Assembly (NCBI GenBank): GCA_913778145.1
Contig: CAJYVI010000070.1
Location: 1 to 64,000, forward strand
Origin: an uncultured Pseudocitrobacter sp.
Lineage (GTDB): Bacteria; Pseudomonadota; Gammaproteobacteria; Enterobacterales; Enterobacteriaceae
Length of the DNA stretch: 64,000 bases
Direction: 5' to 3'
This document shows positions 54,531 to 63,962 of the stretch, piece by piece. Below the pieces are notes generated by a model. It was not told the DNA's origin. It saw nothing but the letters and a program-made list of their open reading frames with translations, and did not search any database. The translations under genes were made by a program, and so were the position numbers. Position 1 is the stretch's first letter. The number at the start of each line of letters is the position of its first letter.

Positions 54531-54560
54531 AAAAAAAGCCAACCGGTTTCCCGGTTGGCT
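54531..54560 (-). terminator. mpl terminator
   Basis: On the minus strand a 10-bp stem AGCCAACCGG/CCGGTTGGCT (54537-54560) with a 4-nt loop precedes a T-run (54531-54537). Confidence 0.88.
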
Positions 54561-54585
54561 GCGCAGAAACCTGACCTGAGTGAGG

Positions 54586-55962
54586 TTACTGTTGTTGCTG
54601 TTCCGCTTTTTTCGCCAGGCCGTCCAGCAGTTTCTGGTGGATACCACCGAAACCGCCGTTGCTCATCACCAGAATGTGATCGCCCGGATGCGCGGTTTTC
54701 AGCACCATGTCCACCAGCGTATCGACGTCGGCGCTCCAGTGCGCAGGCTGCACGCAGGCTTCCGCCACTTCAGCCACCTGCCACGGAATGTGCTGCGGCT
54801 GAAGCAGGAAGACTTCATCCGCGCGTCCCAGCGACGGGGCGAGATCGTCTTTGCAGACGCCCATTTTCATGGTGTTGGAGCGTGGTTCCAGCACTGCCAG
54901 AATGCGGGCCGTGCCGCCGACTTTGCCGCGCAGCGCCTGAAGCGTGGCGAGGATAGCCGTCGGGTGGTGCGCAAAGTCATCGTAGACGCTCACGCCGTTA
55001 GCTTCGCCCCGCAGTTCGAGGCGACGACGGGCGTTGATAAACGTACCCAGCGCGTTCGCCGCATCCGCAGGCGTTACGCCGACGTGACGCGCGGCAGCAA
55101 TCGCCATCAGGCCATTGTGCATGTTGTGCTCGCCCACCAGGCCCCATTTCACCTGACCGACCACGTCGCCATCGAGCAGCACTTCCCATTCGGAAGCATC
55201 AGTATTCAGTTTTTTCGCCTGCCAGTGGCCCTGTTCACCCACCAGCTCCTGCTCGCTCCAGCAACCCATCGCCATCGTCTGCTTCAGGTTGATGTCGTTT
55301 TCCGGCCAGATAATGCGCCCCTGCCCCGGTACGATGCGCACCAGGTGATGGAACTGTTTCTGAATCGCTTTCAGGTCGTCAAAGATGTCCGCGTGATCGA
55401 ACTCAAGGTTGTTGAGGATCAGCGTACGCGGGCAGTAATGGACGAATTTAGAACGCTTATCGAAGAAGGCGCAGTCGTATTCATCGGCTTCAATGACGAA
55501 GAACGGGCTGTCGCCCAGACGCGCGGAAACGTCGAAGTTGCCCGGCACGCCGCCGATCACAAAGCCCGGCTTATAGCCGCACGCTTCGAGGATCCAGGTC
55601 GCCATACCGGCAGTGGTGGTTTTCCCGTGCGTACCGGCAACGGCCAGCACCCAGCGGTCGCGCAGGACGAAATCATGCAGCCACTGTGGGCCAGACATGT
55701 ACGGAATGTTCTTTTCCAGCACCGCTTCAACACACGGATTCCCACGCGTCATGGCGTTACCGATGATCACCAGATCCGGCTGCGGGTCGAGCTGGCTGGC
55801 GTCGTAACCCTGAATTAAATCAATGCCCTGGTTCTCAAGCAGCGTGCTCATTGGCGGATACACATTCGCATCCGAGCCCGTTACTTCATGGCCGAGGGAG
55901 CGGGCCAGCATTGCCAGGCCGCCCATGAAAGTGCCACAAATTCCCAAAATATGAATGCGCAT
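54586..55962 (-). CDS. mpl: UDP-MurNAc:L-alanyl-gamma-D-glutamyl-meso-DAP ligase Mpl
   Basis: A 458-residue Mur-ligase-type enzyme that attaches recycled murein tripeptide to UDP-MurNAc. The N-terminal [11 protein letters not shown] motif, the ATP-binding GTHGKTTT P-loop and the central [10 protein letters not shown] motif are visible. Cytosolic cell-wall recycling. Divergent from fbp. Confidence 0.97.
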   Translation of the reverse strand: MRIHILGICGTFMGGLAMLARSLGHEVTGSDANVYPPMSTLLENQGIDLIQGYDASQLDPQPDLVIIGNAMTRGNPCVEAVLEKNIPYMSGPQWLHDFVLRDRWVLAVAGTHGKTTTAGMATWILEACGYKPGFVIGGVPGNFDVSARLGDSPFFVIEADEYDCAFFDKRSKFVHYCPRTLILNNLEFDHADIFDDLKAIQKQFHHLVRIVPGQGRIIWPENDINLKQTMAMGCWSEQELVGEQGHWQAKKLNTDASEWEVLLDGDVVGQVKWGLVGEHNMHNGLMAIAAARHVGVTPADAANALGTFINARRRLELRGEANGVSVYDDFAHHPTAILATLQALRGKVGGTARILAVLEPRSNTMKMGVCKDDLAPSLGRADEVFLLQPQHIPWQVAEVAEACVQPAHWSADVDTLVDMVLKTAHPGDHILVMSNGGFGGIHQKLLDGLAKKAEQQQQ

Positions 55963-56137
55963 ACGTCACTATCCTTCTTTTATCTGCCGCACATTTTACC
56001 CACATGTTCGCCAGCAGAGAAATGCATTTCAGGATATTCCGTACTTTGCTGGCGCGATTCACCTGTGCGCATTCTTTTTATTCTTTGTTAAGATTGTTGC
56101 AGTCGCTTTACTCCACATTAACTGCAGGGAAAGTGTT

Positions 56138-57136
56138 ATGAAAACGTTAGGTGAATTTATTGTCGAGAAACAGCATGAGTTTTCTCATGCGACCGGTGAG
56201 CTTACCGCTCTGCTGTCGGCAATAAAGTTAGGTGCCAAAATCATCCACCGCGATATCAACAAAGCAGGTCTGGTTGATATCCTGGGTGCCAGCGGTGCTG
56301 AAAATGTTCAGGGCGAGGTGCAGCAAAAACTCGACTTGTTCGCCAACGAAAAACTGAAAGCCGCACTGCGCGCCCGCGATATCGTCGCCGGCATCGCATC
56401 CGAAGAAGAAGACGAGATTGTGGTCTTTGAAGGGTGTGAACACGCGAAATATGTGGTGTTGATGGATCCACTGGACGGCTCTTCCAACATCGATGTGAAC
56501 GTCTCTGTCGGGACGATTTTCTCTATCTATCGCCGCGTGACGCCTGTCGGTACGCCGGTTACTGAAGAAGATTTCCTGCAACCGGGTAACAAGCAAGTCG
56601 CTGCCGGTTACGTGGTTTATGGCTCCTCAACCATGCTGGTTTACACCACCGGTTGCGGCGTCCACGCTTTCACCTATGACCCGTCGCTGGGCGTGTTCTG
56701 CCTGAGCCAGGAGCGTATGCGCTTCCCGCAGAAAGGTAACACCTACTCCATCAACGAAGGTAACTACATTCGTTTCCCGGCGGGCGTGAAGAAATACATT
56801 AAGTTCTGCCAGGAAGAAGATAAATCGACCCAGCGCCCGTACACCTCGCGCTACATCGGTTCTCTGGTGGCGGACTTCCACCGCAACCTGCTGAAAGGCG
56901 GCATTTACCTCTACCCGAGCACTGCCAACCACCCGGAAGGGAAGCTGCGCCTGCTGTACGAATGCAATCCAATGGCGTTCCTCGCAGAACAAGCGGGCGG
57001 TAAAGCCAGCGATGGCGAGAATCGTATTCTGGATATCATCCCGGAAACCCTGCACCAGCGTCGTTCGTTCTTTGTCGGTAACGACCATATGGTTGACGAC
57101 GTTGAACGTTTTATCCGTGAATTCCCGGACGCGTAA
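56138..57136 (+). CDS. fbp: Fructose-1,6-bisphosphatase class 1
   Basis: A 332-residue gluconeogenic phosphatase with the metal-binding [10 protein letters not shown] motif (about 110-119) and later segments such as [26 protein letters not shown] 56138 follows AGGGAAAGTG and gives the E. coli length. Ends at a terminator shared in part with the convergent yjfF. Confidence 0.98.
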   Translation: MKTLGEFIVEKQHEFSHATGELTALLSAIKLGAKIIHRDINKAGLVDILGASGAENVQGEVQQKLDLFANEKLKAALRARDIVAGIASEEEDEIVVFEGCEHAKYVVLMDPLDGSSNIDVNVSVGTIFSIYRRVTPVGTPVTEEDFLQPGNKQVAAGYVVYGSSTMLVYTTGCGVHAFTYDPSLGVFCLSQERMRFPQKGNTYSINEGNYIRFPAGVKKYIKFCQEEDKSTQRPYTSRYIGSLVADFHRNLLKGGIYLYPSTANHPEGKLRLLYECNPMAFLAEQAGGKASDGENRILDIIPETLHQRRSFFVGNDHMVDDVERFIREFPDA

Positions 57137-57157
57137 AGTTCCTGCGTAGTAAATCGT

Positions 57158-57192
57158 AAGCCGGGTAAGCGCCAGCGCCACCCGGCTTTTTT
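57158..57192 (+). terminator. fbp terminator (REP-like hairpin)
   Basis: A 9-bp stem, AAGCCGGGT (57158-57166) and ACCCGGCTT (57180-57188), followed by a T-run to 57192. It touches the yjfF stop codon on the other strand. Confidence 0.8.
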
Positions 57193-58183
57193 ATGGCTTC
57201 GTCGCAACCCTTGTTACTGGCGCATTCTGCCGGTTTTCCCACAGCACGGTCAGCGCGCGTTGCAGGGCGATAAAAACGAACAACAGAATGCCGATGGCGA
57301 TTTTCGTCCACCATGAACTGAGCGTGCCGTCGAAGTTGATGTAGGTCTGAATCAAGCCCTGAATTCCCACGCCAAACAGCGTGCCCAGCACGGTTCCTAC
57401 CCCGCCGCTCAACAACGTGCCGCCAATGACAACCGACGCAATCGCGTCCAGCTCCACACCGACACCCGCCAGCGCATAGCCCGCCTGGGTGTAAATCGAG
57501 AAAACAATGCCCGCCAGCGTCGCAAGGCCAGTTGAAAGCATATAGATGCGAATCGTCGTGCTGCGGGTGGAAATCCCCATCAGATTCGCCGACGTCGCGC
57601 TGCCGCCGATGGCGTACACCTGATTACCAAAACGCGTGCGATGGGCGAGGAAAATCCCCACCACCACCACCATCAGCATCAACAGCCCCATCGCGCTTAA
57701 GCGCCCGCCGCCGGGGATCATCCATGCCAGGCTGGAGAGCGTGTCATAAACCGGATGGTTAATCGGAATCGACTCTTCAGACACCAGATAGCTAACACCG
57801 CGCAGGAAGAACATCCCCGCAAGCGTAATGATGAACGCCGGGATTTTCAGCGCATCAATCAGCAACCCCATAAAGGCGCCGAACGCACAGCCCATCATCA
57901 GCACCAGCGGGAAGGCCAGAAACGGAGAGATCCCCCAAAAACCGATCGCTTTGGCGAGGAACACGCCGGTGAAGGCGATCACCGACCCGACCGAGAGATC
58001 GATCCCACCCGAGAGGATCACAAACGTCATGCCGACCGCAATGATCCCCAGAAAGGCGTTGTCGGTGAGAATATTGCAAATCACCCGCGTTGAGGCGAAG
58101 CCGGGAAACTGGGTCAGACAGTAGAGATAACCAAGGATGAAAACGCCGAGCGTGATCATCAGCGGTAAGTTACGTTTTATCAT
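57191..58183 (-). CDS. yjfF: Galactofuranose ABC transporter permease YjfF
   Basis: A 330-residue inner-membrane permease of the BPD-transp_2 (ribose-type) family with about 10 helices and the GGIDLSVGSV motif typical of sugar ABC permeases. Overlaps ytfT by 14 bp. Works with YtfT, YtfR and YtfQ to import galactofuranose. Confidence 0.95.
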   Translation of the reverse strand: MIKRNLPLMITLGVFILGYLYCLTQFPGFASTRVICNILTDNAFLGIIAVGMTFVILSGGIDLSVGSVIAFTGVFLAKAIGFWGISPFLAFPLVLMMGCAFGAFMGLLIDALKIPAFIITLAGMFFLRGVSYLVSEESIPINHPVYDTLSSLAWMIPGGGRLSAMGLLMLMVVVVGIFLAHRTRFGNQVYAIGGSATSANLMGISTRSTTIRIYMLSTGLATLAGIVFSIYTQAGYALAGVGVELDAIASVVIGGTLLSGGVGTVLGTLFGVGIQGLIQTYINFDGTLSSWWTKIAIGILLFVFIALQRALTVLWENRQNAPVTRVATKP

Positions 58184-59195
58184 GGCCGCGCATCCCCTTC
58201 AGTATGCTAATAAAGCGCGGCGACTGGACAATCAGCACGCACAGCACCACCACCGCTTTCACTACCTGGTTGAGCTCCGGCGGGAAACCTGAGAGCAAAA
58301 TCCCGGTGTTCATCCCCTGAATAATCAGCGCCCCCACCATCGACAGCAGCAGGTTAAAGCGCCCGCCCATCAGCGAACCACCACCAATCACCACCGCCAG
58401 AATAGCGTCCAGCTCCAGCCAGAGCCCGGCGTTATTGGCATCCGCACCGCGAATATCCGCCGTGACAATCACCCCGGCGATGGCCGCACAGACCCCGCTC
58501 AACACATAAGTCAGCATCACCACTATGCGCGTATTTACCCCGGCATTTTTCGCCGCACGGATGTTAATACCCACCGCTTCGATAAACATCCCCAGCGCCG
58601 TTTTGCGGGTAAAGAGCCAGAAAATCAGCAAGGTAATCAATGCGATGATCACCGGCGTCGGGAACAGCAGCAGCGAGCCGCTGCCCAGCCATGCCAGATG
58701 CGGCGAATCAAAGGTGACGATTTGCCCGGTGGTGATCAGTTGCGCGACGCCTCGCCCGGCGACCATCAGAATCAGCGTCGCCACAAAGGGCTGGATTTTC
58801 AGGAGCGCCACCAGAACGCCGTTCCATAACCCCGCCAGCACGCCGGAACCGAGGGCCGCGAGCAGCACAATCGGCAGGCTGTGCCCGGCGACAGTCATCG
58901 AGGCCGCCGTCGCACCGGCAATCGCCATCACCGCGCCTACAGAGAGGTCGATCCCGCCAGTCGCTATCACCAGCGTCATGCCAATCGCCAGCAGCGCGAC
59001 GGGTGCCGCGCGGTTAAGAATATCAATCGGGCTGCCGAACAGGCGTCCATCCTGCAACACCACCTGCAAGAAGTGCGGCGAGACGAGGCTATCAACCAGC
59101 AGCACCAGGAGCAGCGCGATAAGTTGCGGCATGCCCGTCGGCCATTTGAAGCGGCGTTTGGGCTGGCCTGGCTGGGGTAAGGATTGTGGCATCAC
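58170..59195 (-). CDS. ytfT: Galactofuranose ABC transporter permease YtfT
   Basis: A 341-residue permease paralogous to YjfF, with the GGIDLSVGAVMAIAG motif and about 10 helices. Start is at 59195 or one codon later. It forms the membrane heterodimer with YjfF. Located 10 bp after ytfR. Confidence 0.95.
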   Translation of the reverse strand: MMPQSLPQPGQPKRRFKWPTGMPQLIALLLVLLVDSLVSPHFLQVVLQDGRLFGSPIDILNRAAPVALLAIGMTLVIATGGIDLSVGAVMAIAGATAASMTVAGHSLPIVLLAALGSGVLAGLWNGVLVALLKIQPFVATLILMVAGRGVAQLITTGQIVTFDSPHLAWLGSGSLLLFPTPVIIALITLLIFWLFTRKTALGMFIEAVGINIRAAKNAGVNTRIVVMLTYVLSGVCAAIAGVIVTADIRGADANNAGLWLELDAILAVVIGGGSLMGGRFNLLLSMVGALIIQGMNTGILLSGFPPELNQVVKAVVVLCVLIVQSPRFISILKGMRGHDKT

Positions 59196-59205
59196 GGTTT
59201 ACTCC

Positions 59206-60708
59206 TTATGCCGCAATAGCATTCATAATGGCCGGAACGGAGAGCTTATCGAGCGGGATCTCCGCCACCTGTCGGCGATCGCGCATGATGATTATCCGGT
59301 CGGCATAGCCCACCAGTTCTTCCAGTTCAGATGAAATCACCAGCAGCGCCAGCCCATCAGCGCACAGGGTTTCGATCAGACGGATGATCTCCGCATGCGC
59401 GCCGACGTCGATCCCGCGCGTGGGTTCGTCGAGGATCAGGAACTGTGGGCGCGTCAGCAGCCAGCGTGAGAGCAATACTTTTTGCTGATTGCCGCCGGAG
59501 AGAAATTCGATCGGCTGTTCCGCGCTCGGCGTGCGAATGCCGAGCTGGCGAATAAAGCGCTCGGCAATTTCGTTTTGTTCTTTGCGCGGGATTGGCCTAA
59601 GCCAGCCGCGCTGGGCCTGAAGCGCCAGAATGATGTTTTCCCGCACCGACGCGGCGGCAATGATCCCGTCGGTTTTGCGATCCTCCGGGCAGAAGCCGAT
59701 CCCCAGGCAGGACGCCTGATGCGGCGATCGTAGCGTTTGGCGTTTGCCTTTGATCGTCGCGCTACCGCTGTCGGCGGGTTTGATGCCGAAGATCACTTCC
59801 GCCGTTTCGGTGCGACCGGAACCAAGCAACCCCGCCAGCCCGACGATCTCACCGGGGCGCACCTGGAGATCGAACGGTTCGATGGTGCCCTTTTTGCCAA
59901 AACCTTCAAATGCGGCAATCGGTTTGTCGCTTAACAATGTGCGGCCTGCGCGTTGTAAGGCGTGAGTGTCCAGTTCGCGGCCAAGCATCATTTTCACCAG
60001 TTCAATCTGCGGAAGCTCGCGCGTTTCCCGGCAGCCGACGAACGCGCCGTTGCGCAGCACGGTGATGCGATCGCTCACCGCGTAGACCTGATCGAGAAAG
60101 TGGGTAACGAAGATCAGGCTGACGCCCTGATCGCGCAGCTGGCGCATCAGCGTGAACAGCATCTCCACTTCTTTGGTGTCGAGGCTGGCGGTGGGTTCAT
60201 CGAGGATCAATACTTTTGCGGAGAGATCGATAGCACGGCAAATCGCGACGATTTGCTGCATCGCCACGGAAAAGCGGTTGAGCGGCTCGCGGACATCCAG
60301 CGAAAAGCCGTAGGATTCCATCAGCGCGGTGGCGCGCTTTTCCATCTCTTTGCGGCGCAGAAAACCGAAGCGTTTCGGCTCGCGGCCAATGAAAAGGTTA
60401 TCCGCTACCGACATATTGGGCAGCAGGTTCACTTCCTGATACACGGTGCCGATACCCAACTGTTGGGCATGAGCGGTGTTTTTGGGCGAGATAGTGTTGC
60501 CATCCAGCCAGATTGTGCCGCGATCGGCGTGATAAACGCCGGTTAAGGCTTTGATAAGCGTCGATTTCCCTGCGCCATTTTCGCCGAGCAGCGCCATGAT
60601 CTCGCCGCGGCGCAGGCTGAAATCGACGTTATCCAGCGCTTTGACGCCGGGGAAGAATTTGCTTAATCCTTCAGTGCGGAGGATTTCCTGGTGTTGGTTG
60701 GTGCTCAT
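59206..60708 (-). CDS. ytfR: Galactofuranose ABC transporter ATPase YtfR
   Basis: A 500-residue tandem ATPase of the RbsA type. The first domain has Walker A GENGAGKST and Walker B VLILDEPTASLD. The second has a variant P-loop GLLGSGRTE, the signature LSGGNQQK and FLILDEPTRGID. Supplies energy for the YjfF-YtfT permease. Confidence 0.96.
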   Translation of the reverse strand: MSTNQHQEILRTEGLSKFFPGVKALDNVDFSLRRGEIMALLGENGAGKSTLIKALTGVYHADRGTIWLDGNTISPKNTAHAQQLGIGTVYQEVNLLPNMSVADNLFIGREPKRFGFLRRKEMEKRATALMESYGFSLDVREPLNRFSVAMQQIVAICRAIDLSAKVLILDEPTASLDTKEVEMLFTLMRQLRDQGVSLIFVTHFLDQVYAVSDRITVLRNGAFVGCRETRELPQIELVKMMLGRELDTHALQRAGRTLLSDKPIAAFEGFGKKGTIEPFDLQVRPGEIVGLAGLLGSGRTETAEVIFGIKPADSGSATIKGKRQTLRSPHQASCLGIGFCPEDRKTDGIIAAASVRENIILALQAQRGWLRPIPRKEQNEIAERFIRQLGIRTPSAEQPIEFLSGGNQQKVLLSRWLLTRPQFLILDEPTRGIDVGAHAEIIRLIETLCADGLALLVISSELEELVGYADRIIIMRDRRQVAEIPLDKLSVPAIMNAIAA

Positions 60709-60713
60709 GGTTT

Positions 60714-60822
60714 CCCCTCACCCTAACCCTCTCCCGCAGGGAGAGGGGACGGATTGTGCCAATGGTAAGATTCTGCTTTGGTTTTCTCCCTCTCCCTGCG
60801 GGAGAGGGCCGGGGTGAGGGGC
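60714..60822. repeat. Palindromic intergenic repeat, copy D (inverted)
   Basis: A 109-bp copy of the element at 41047 in opposite orientation: left end cccctcaccctaaccctctccc, right end gggagagggccggggtgagg. It lies between ytfR and ytfQ. Confidence 0.85.
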
Positions 60823-60827
60823 CAAAC

Positions 60828-61784
60828 TCAATACCCCATATTTTTCTTCTTCTCTAACTCTTCTTTCGCTGTATCCGGCAGGTAAAGCGTCGATTTGGTA
60901 ACGGTGACTTTCTCCGGCATCGTGCCGTCTTTCTTGAATTTCTCCAGCGCATCAAACGCCGGGCCGGCCATGTTTGGCGTCAGCTCCACGCTGGCGTTTG
61001 CTTCGCCGGCAATCATCGCTTTATAGATATCCGGTACGCCGTCGATAGAGCCGGTGAGGATATCTTTGCCCGGTTTCAGCCCGGCTTCTTTAATCGCCTG
61101 AATCGCGCCGATCACCATGTCGTCGTTATGGGCGTAAACCATGCAGATGTTCTTGCCGTTGTTCTCGGCCTTGATGAAGCTCTCCATCACCTCTTTACCC
61201 TTACTGCGGGTAAAGTCGCCGGATTGAGAACGAATAATTTTGATGTTTGGCGCTTTGGCGATGGCTTCGGCAAAGCCTTTTTTACGGTCAATCGCCACGC
61301 TCGCGCCCACGGTGCCCTGTAGTTCAACGACGTTACACGGTTTGCCATCAACGGTTTTGGTCAGCCATTCGCCAATTAACTGCCCTTCGAGTACGTTATT
61401 CGCGGTGACGGTGGTCATGTAGAGCGATTTGTCTTTCACATCAATGGAACGGTCGAGCAGGAACACCGGAATTTGCGCGTCTTTCGCTTCTTTCAGTACC
61501 GGTTCCCAGCCTGTCGCCACCACTGGCGCAATGAAGATGGCGTCCACGCCCTGGGCGATGAACGAGCGTACCGCTTTGATTTGATTCTCTTGTTTCTGCT
61601 GACCATCGGCGATTTTCAGGGTGATGCCGCGTTTCTGCGCTTCACTCTTCGCAACGTTAGTTTCCGCCGCGCGCCAGCCGGATTCAGAACCGACCTGCGA
61701 AAATCCCACCGTTAAAGGGGCAGCCATGACCATAGACGACATGGCTGCGGAAACTGCTGTGACAAGAAGTAAGCGCTTCCACAT
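60828..61784 (-). CDS. ytfQ: Galactofuranose-binding periplasmic protein YtfQ
   Basis: A 318-residue periplasmic sugar-binding protein with signal peptide (to about VMAAP) and the ribose-binding-protein fold: VGFSQVGSESGWRAAE, VDAIFIAPVVATGWEP and YAHNDDMVIGAIQAIKEAG. First gene of the ytfQRT-yjfF operon. Confidence 0.96.
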   Translation of the reverse strand: MWKRLLLVTAVSAAMSSMVMAAPLTVGFSQVGSESGWRAAETNVAKSEAQKRGITLKIADGQQKQENQIKAVRSFIAQGVDAIFIAPVVATGWEPVLKEAKDAQIPVFLLDRSIDVKDKSLYMTTVTANNVLEGQLIGEWLTKTVDGKPCNVVELQGTVGASVAIDRKKGFAEAIAKAPNIKIIRSQSGDFTRSKGKEVMESFIKAENNGKNICMVYAHNDDMVIGAIQAIKEAGLKPGKDILTGSIDGVPDIYKAMIAGEANASVELTPNMAGPAFDALEKFKKDGTMPEKVTVTKSTLYLPDTAKEELEKKKNMGY

Positions 61785-62176
61785 AAAGTGATCCTCGTAG
61801 GGTTATTGTTGGTGAAAAACACGCCTGCGGACAAACTATAGACAATGGTAAATGTAACAGAATGCGTTACATCACAATTCAGGAAAGTGAACGCAATGTT
61901 AATTTCCAGTGTTAGCAGGAGCTGAGGAGGCGCAAGGGATCGGGCGATGATTGATATTGCAGAATTTTCGTACGATTCGTGTGGCGTAATCACGCCAATG
62001 TAAACGGTTCCACAAATTTATTCAGAATGCGGCTAACTTTATGGATTTTAGAGTCATCGGAAGGCGCTGAAAAAGGTACTGTCGATGAGAGAAGAGGTAA
62101 AACAGGTCAAGACTTTCGCGGTGAGTTGGCTATAATACCCGCCACTTGTTTGCCATACATTTTAAAGGAAACAGAC
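61785..62176. promoter_or_regulatory. 392-bp divergent control region between ytfQ and ppa
   Basis: No gene is supported here. A TATAAT hexamer at 62131-62136, 41 bp before the ppa start, is the likely ppa -10; no good -35 is seen. The ytfQ side is AT-rich; a CRP or GalR/GalS-type operator was not identified with confidence. Confidence 0.5.
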
Positions 62177-62704
62177 ATGAGCTTACTCAACGTCCCAGCG
62201 GGTAAAGATCTGCCGGAAGATATCTACGTCGTTATCGAGATCCCGGCGAATGCGGATCCTATCAAATACGAAGTCGACAAAGAGAGCGGCGCACTGTTCG
62301 TTGACCGCTTCATGTCCACTGCGATGTTCTATCCGTGCAACTACGGCTACATCAACCACACTCTGTCTCTGGACGGTGACCCGGTTGACGTACTGGTCCC
62401 GACGCCGTATCCGCTGGAACCAGGTTCTGTGATTCGCTGCCGTCCGGTTGGCGTGCTGAAAATGACCGACGAGTCTGGCGAAGATGCCAAACTGGTTGCG
62501 GTACCGCACACCAAACTGAGCAAAGAATACGATCACATCAAAGATGTGAACGACCTGCCGGAACTGCTGAAAGCGCAGATCACCCACTTCTTCGAGCATT
62601 ACAAAGACCTCGAAAAAGGCAAATGGGTTAAAGTTGACGGCTGGGACAATGCTGAAGCGGCGAAAGCGGAAATCATTGCTTCCTTCGAACGCGCGAAGAA
62701 ATAA
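62177..62704 (+). CDS. ppa: Inorganic pyrophosphatase (family I)
   Basis: A 175-residue enzyme hydrolysing pyrophosphate in the cytosol. The family signature DGDPVDVLV (metal-binding Asp residues) and the KYEVDKESG and YPCNYGYI blocks are present. ATG 62177 follows AAAGGAAACAG; an in-frame upstream extension is not supported. Confidence 0.98.
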   Translation: MSLLNVPAGKDLPEDIYVVIEIPANADPIKYEVDKESGALFVDRFMSTAMFYPCNYGYINHTLSLDGDPVDVLVPTPYPLEPGSVIRCRPVGVLKMTDESGEDAKLVAVPHTKLSKEYDHIKDVNDLPELLKAQITHFFEHYKDLEKGKWVKVDGWDNAEAAKAEIIASFERAKK

Positions 62705-62727
62705 GCTTTCTTTTTGCGTGATAAAAG

Positions 62728-62751
62728 ACACCGCTTCGGCGGTGTTTTTTT
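62728..62751 (+). terminator. ppa terminator
   Basis: Stem ACACCGC/GCGGTGT with a TTCG tetraloop (62728-62745) followed by a T-run. Confidence 0.93.
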
Positions 62752-62765
62752 ATGCCTGAAGTCTT

Positions 62766-62799
<34 letters not shown>

Positions 62800-62812
62800 A
62801 AATGCTTCCCAC

Positions 62813-63163
62813 CTAATCAAGAATTGCCTGCGCCCGGAGTAGCACATCTTCCACCACTTCCGCGCTTGCTTCGCCCAGTTTCTTTGCCCCACGCGCATTA
62901 AGATCCATCATGCGGAACTGATTAACCAGCACAACGCCGCTGACGTCGCCGGTTTTGCAGCTTAGTGGAACAGCGAAACCGGCATAGCGCGCATGGTTTC
63001 CACCGCGTGTAACAGGCGCGACAAGCACCATTCCTAAGCGATTGAAGGCGCTAACAGAGAGCACTAATGCAGGACGCCCTTCGCCCTTTTGTTCGTGCCC
63101 GCTCGCGGGGTCAAACCCCACCAGCACAATATCGCCGCGCGCAAACATTGTGCTTTTTACCAT
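62813..63163 (-). CDS. chpB: ChpB toxin (MazF/PemK-type endoribonuclease)
   Basis: A 116-residue MazF-fold toxin that cuts mRNA. Typical blocks: FARGDIVLVGFDPASGHEQKGEGRPALVLS, then VAPVTRG and GVVLVNQFRMMD. Its start overlaps the chpS antitoxin stop by 7 bp, a usual toxin-antitoxin layout. Position between ppa and ytfP matches E. coli. Confidence 0.93.
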   Translation of the reverse strand: MVKSTMFARGDIVLVGFDPASGHEQKGEGRPALVLSVSAFNRLGMVLVAPVTRGGNHARYAGFAVPLSCKTGDVSGVVLVNQFRMMDLNARGAKKLGEASAEVVEDVLLRAQAILD

Positions 63164-63408
63164 ACTTCGTCACCCTGCGGACCACTTTGCCCCCAAAGCT
63201 CTTGTTCGCTTAACGCGGGCGCACTGCTGTCGCACTGGGCCAGCAGCGCATCCAGCGAATAGTGCCGTTTCAGCGGCGTCAGGATTATTTGGTGTTCTTC
63301 CACCTTTACCTCCATGTTCTGCCCGGCGGACAGATTCAACTCTTTGACGACGGTACCTGGAATGACCATCCCCATACTGTTTCCCCATTTTTTGATGGTA
63401 ACGTTCAT
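63157..63408 (-). CDS. chpS: ChpS antitoxin (AbrB/MazE-type)
   Basis: An 83-residue antitoxin with the AbrB-type N-terminal DNA-binding fold (VTIKKWGNSMGMVIPGTVVK) and a disordered C-terminus that would wrap the toxin. It autoregulates the pair in E. coli. Ribosome-binding site AGGAGGGC precedes the ATG. Confidence 0.93.
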   Translation of the reverse strand: MNVTIKKWGNSMGMVIPGTVVKELNLSAGQNMEVKVEEHQIILTPLKRHYSLDALLAQCDSSAPALSEQELWGQSGPQGDEVW

Positions 63409-63579
63409 AGCGCCCTCCTGAAGTTATACAAAGTATAACTCAGCAATTCACCGTCGAGTTTGCCTTTTTGGGGTAAAACGCGCCAGCGTCCTTTTTAAGG
63501 TTTTCTTTAATCTGGAAAGAAGAACGTAGCGTGAAGAGACAACGGGAGCAGATTGCAGAATTAGCGCGGTATAACGCAC

Positions 63580-63608
63580 AAAAAACAACGCCACCCGAAG
63601 GTGGCGTT
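63580..63608 (-). terminator. ytfP terminator
   Basis: On the minus strand a 9-bp stem AACGCCACC/GGTGGCGTT with a TTCG tetraloop (63587-63608) precedes a T-run (63580-63585). Confidence 0.9.
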
Positions 63609-63615
63609 ATGAGGA

Positions 63616-63960
63616 TTAATACTGGTCTTTGTCCAACCAGTCTCCGCTTTCTATCAGCGGCAACCCATCGACCGGGCGCTGATAGACGTACATCCAGGCA
63701 CTACCGTATGGCGTTTGGATAAGGTGACGAGCGTATTCACCCGCTTTGGTGCGTAGCTCGTCAAGTTCAGCCATCGTCGCCGCATCAACCCGGTAAACCT
63801 CACCGTGTACTGTGCCCTTTCCCGGCACTGCGCCTGGATAGTGGCCCAGGCTGTACAGTTGATAGTCGGCCACGCTGTGCTGGCCCAGCAACTGGGCGTT
63901 GGTCATCCAGTGGCTGTTGCCTTGTTTACGCCGCAAACTGCCGTATACAAATATTCGCAT
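63616..63960 (-). CDS. ytfP: Gamma-glutamylcyclotransferase-like protein YtfP
   Basis: A 114-residue GGCT-fold protein with the N-terminal VYGSLRRKQGN substrate-loop motif and a later Glu in the catalytic region (GEVYRVDAATMAELD). Enzymatic role in bacteria is unsettled. It starts 2 bp after the tamB stop and so is the last gene of the tamAB-ytfP operon. Confidence 0.93.
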   Translation of the reverse strand: MRIFVYGSLRRKQGNSHWMTNAQLLGQHSVADYQLYSLGHYPGAVPGKGTVHGEVYRVDAATMAELDELRTKAGEYARHLIQTPYGSAWMYVYQRPVDGLPLIESGDWLDKDQY

Positions 63961-63962
63961 TG

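Noticed and set aside
54580-55818. A 412-codon plus-strand open frame opposite mpl
   Set aside because: Fully antisense to mpl, with His/Arg/Val-rich shadow composition and no recognisable domain.
55955-56137. Longer Fbp N-terminus from base 55955
   Set aside because: In-frame, but the extra residues have no family match and the ATG at 56138 has a ribosome-binding site and gives the normal 332-residue length.
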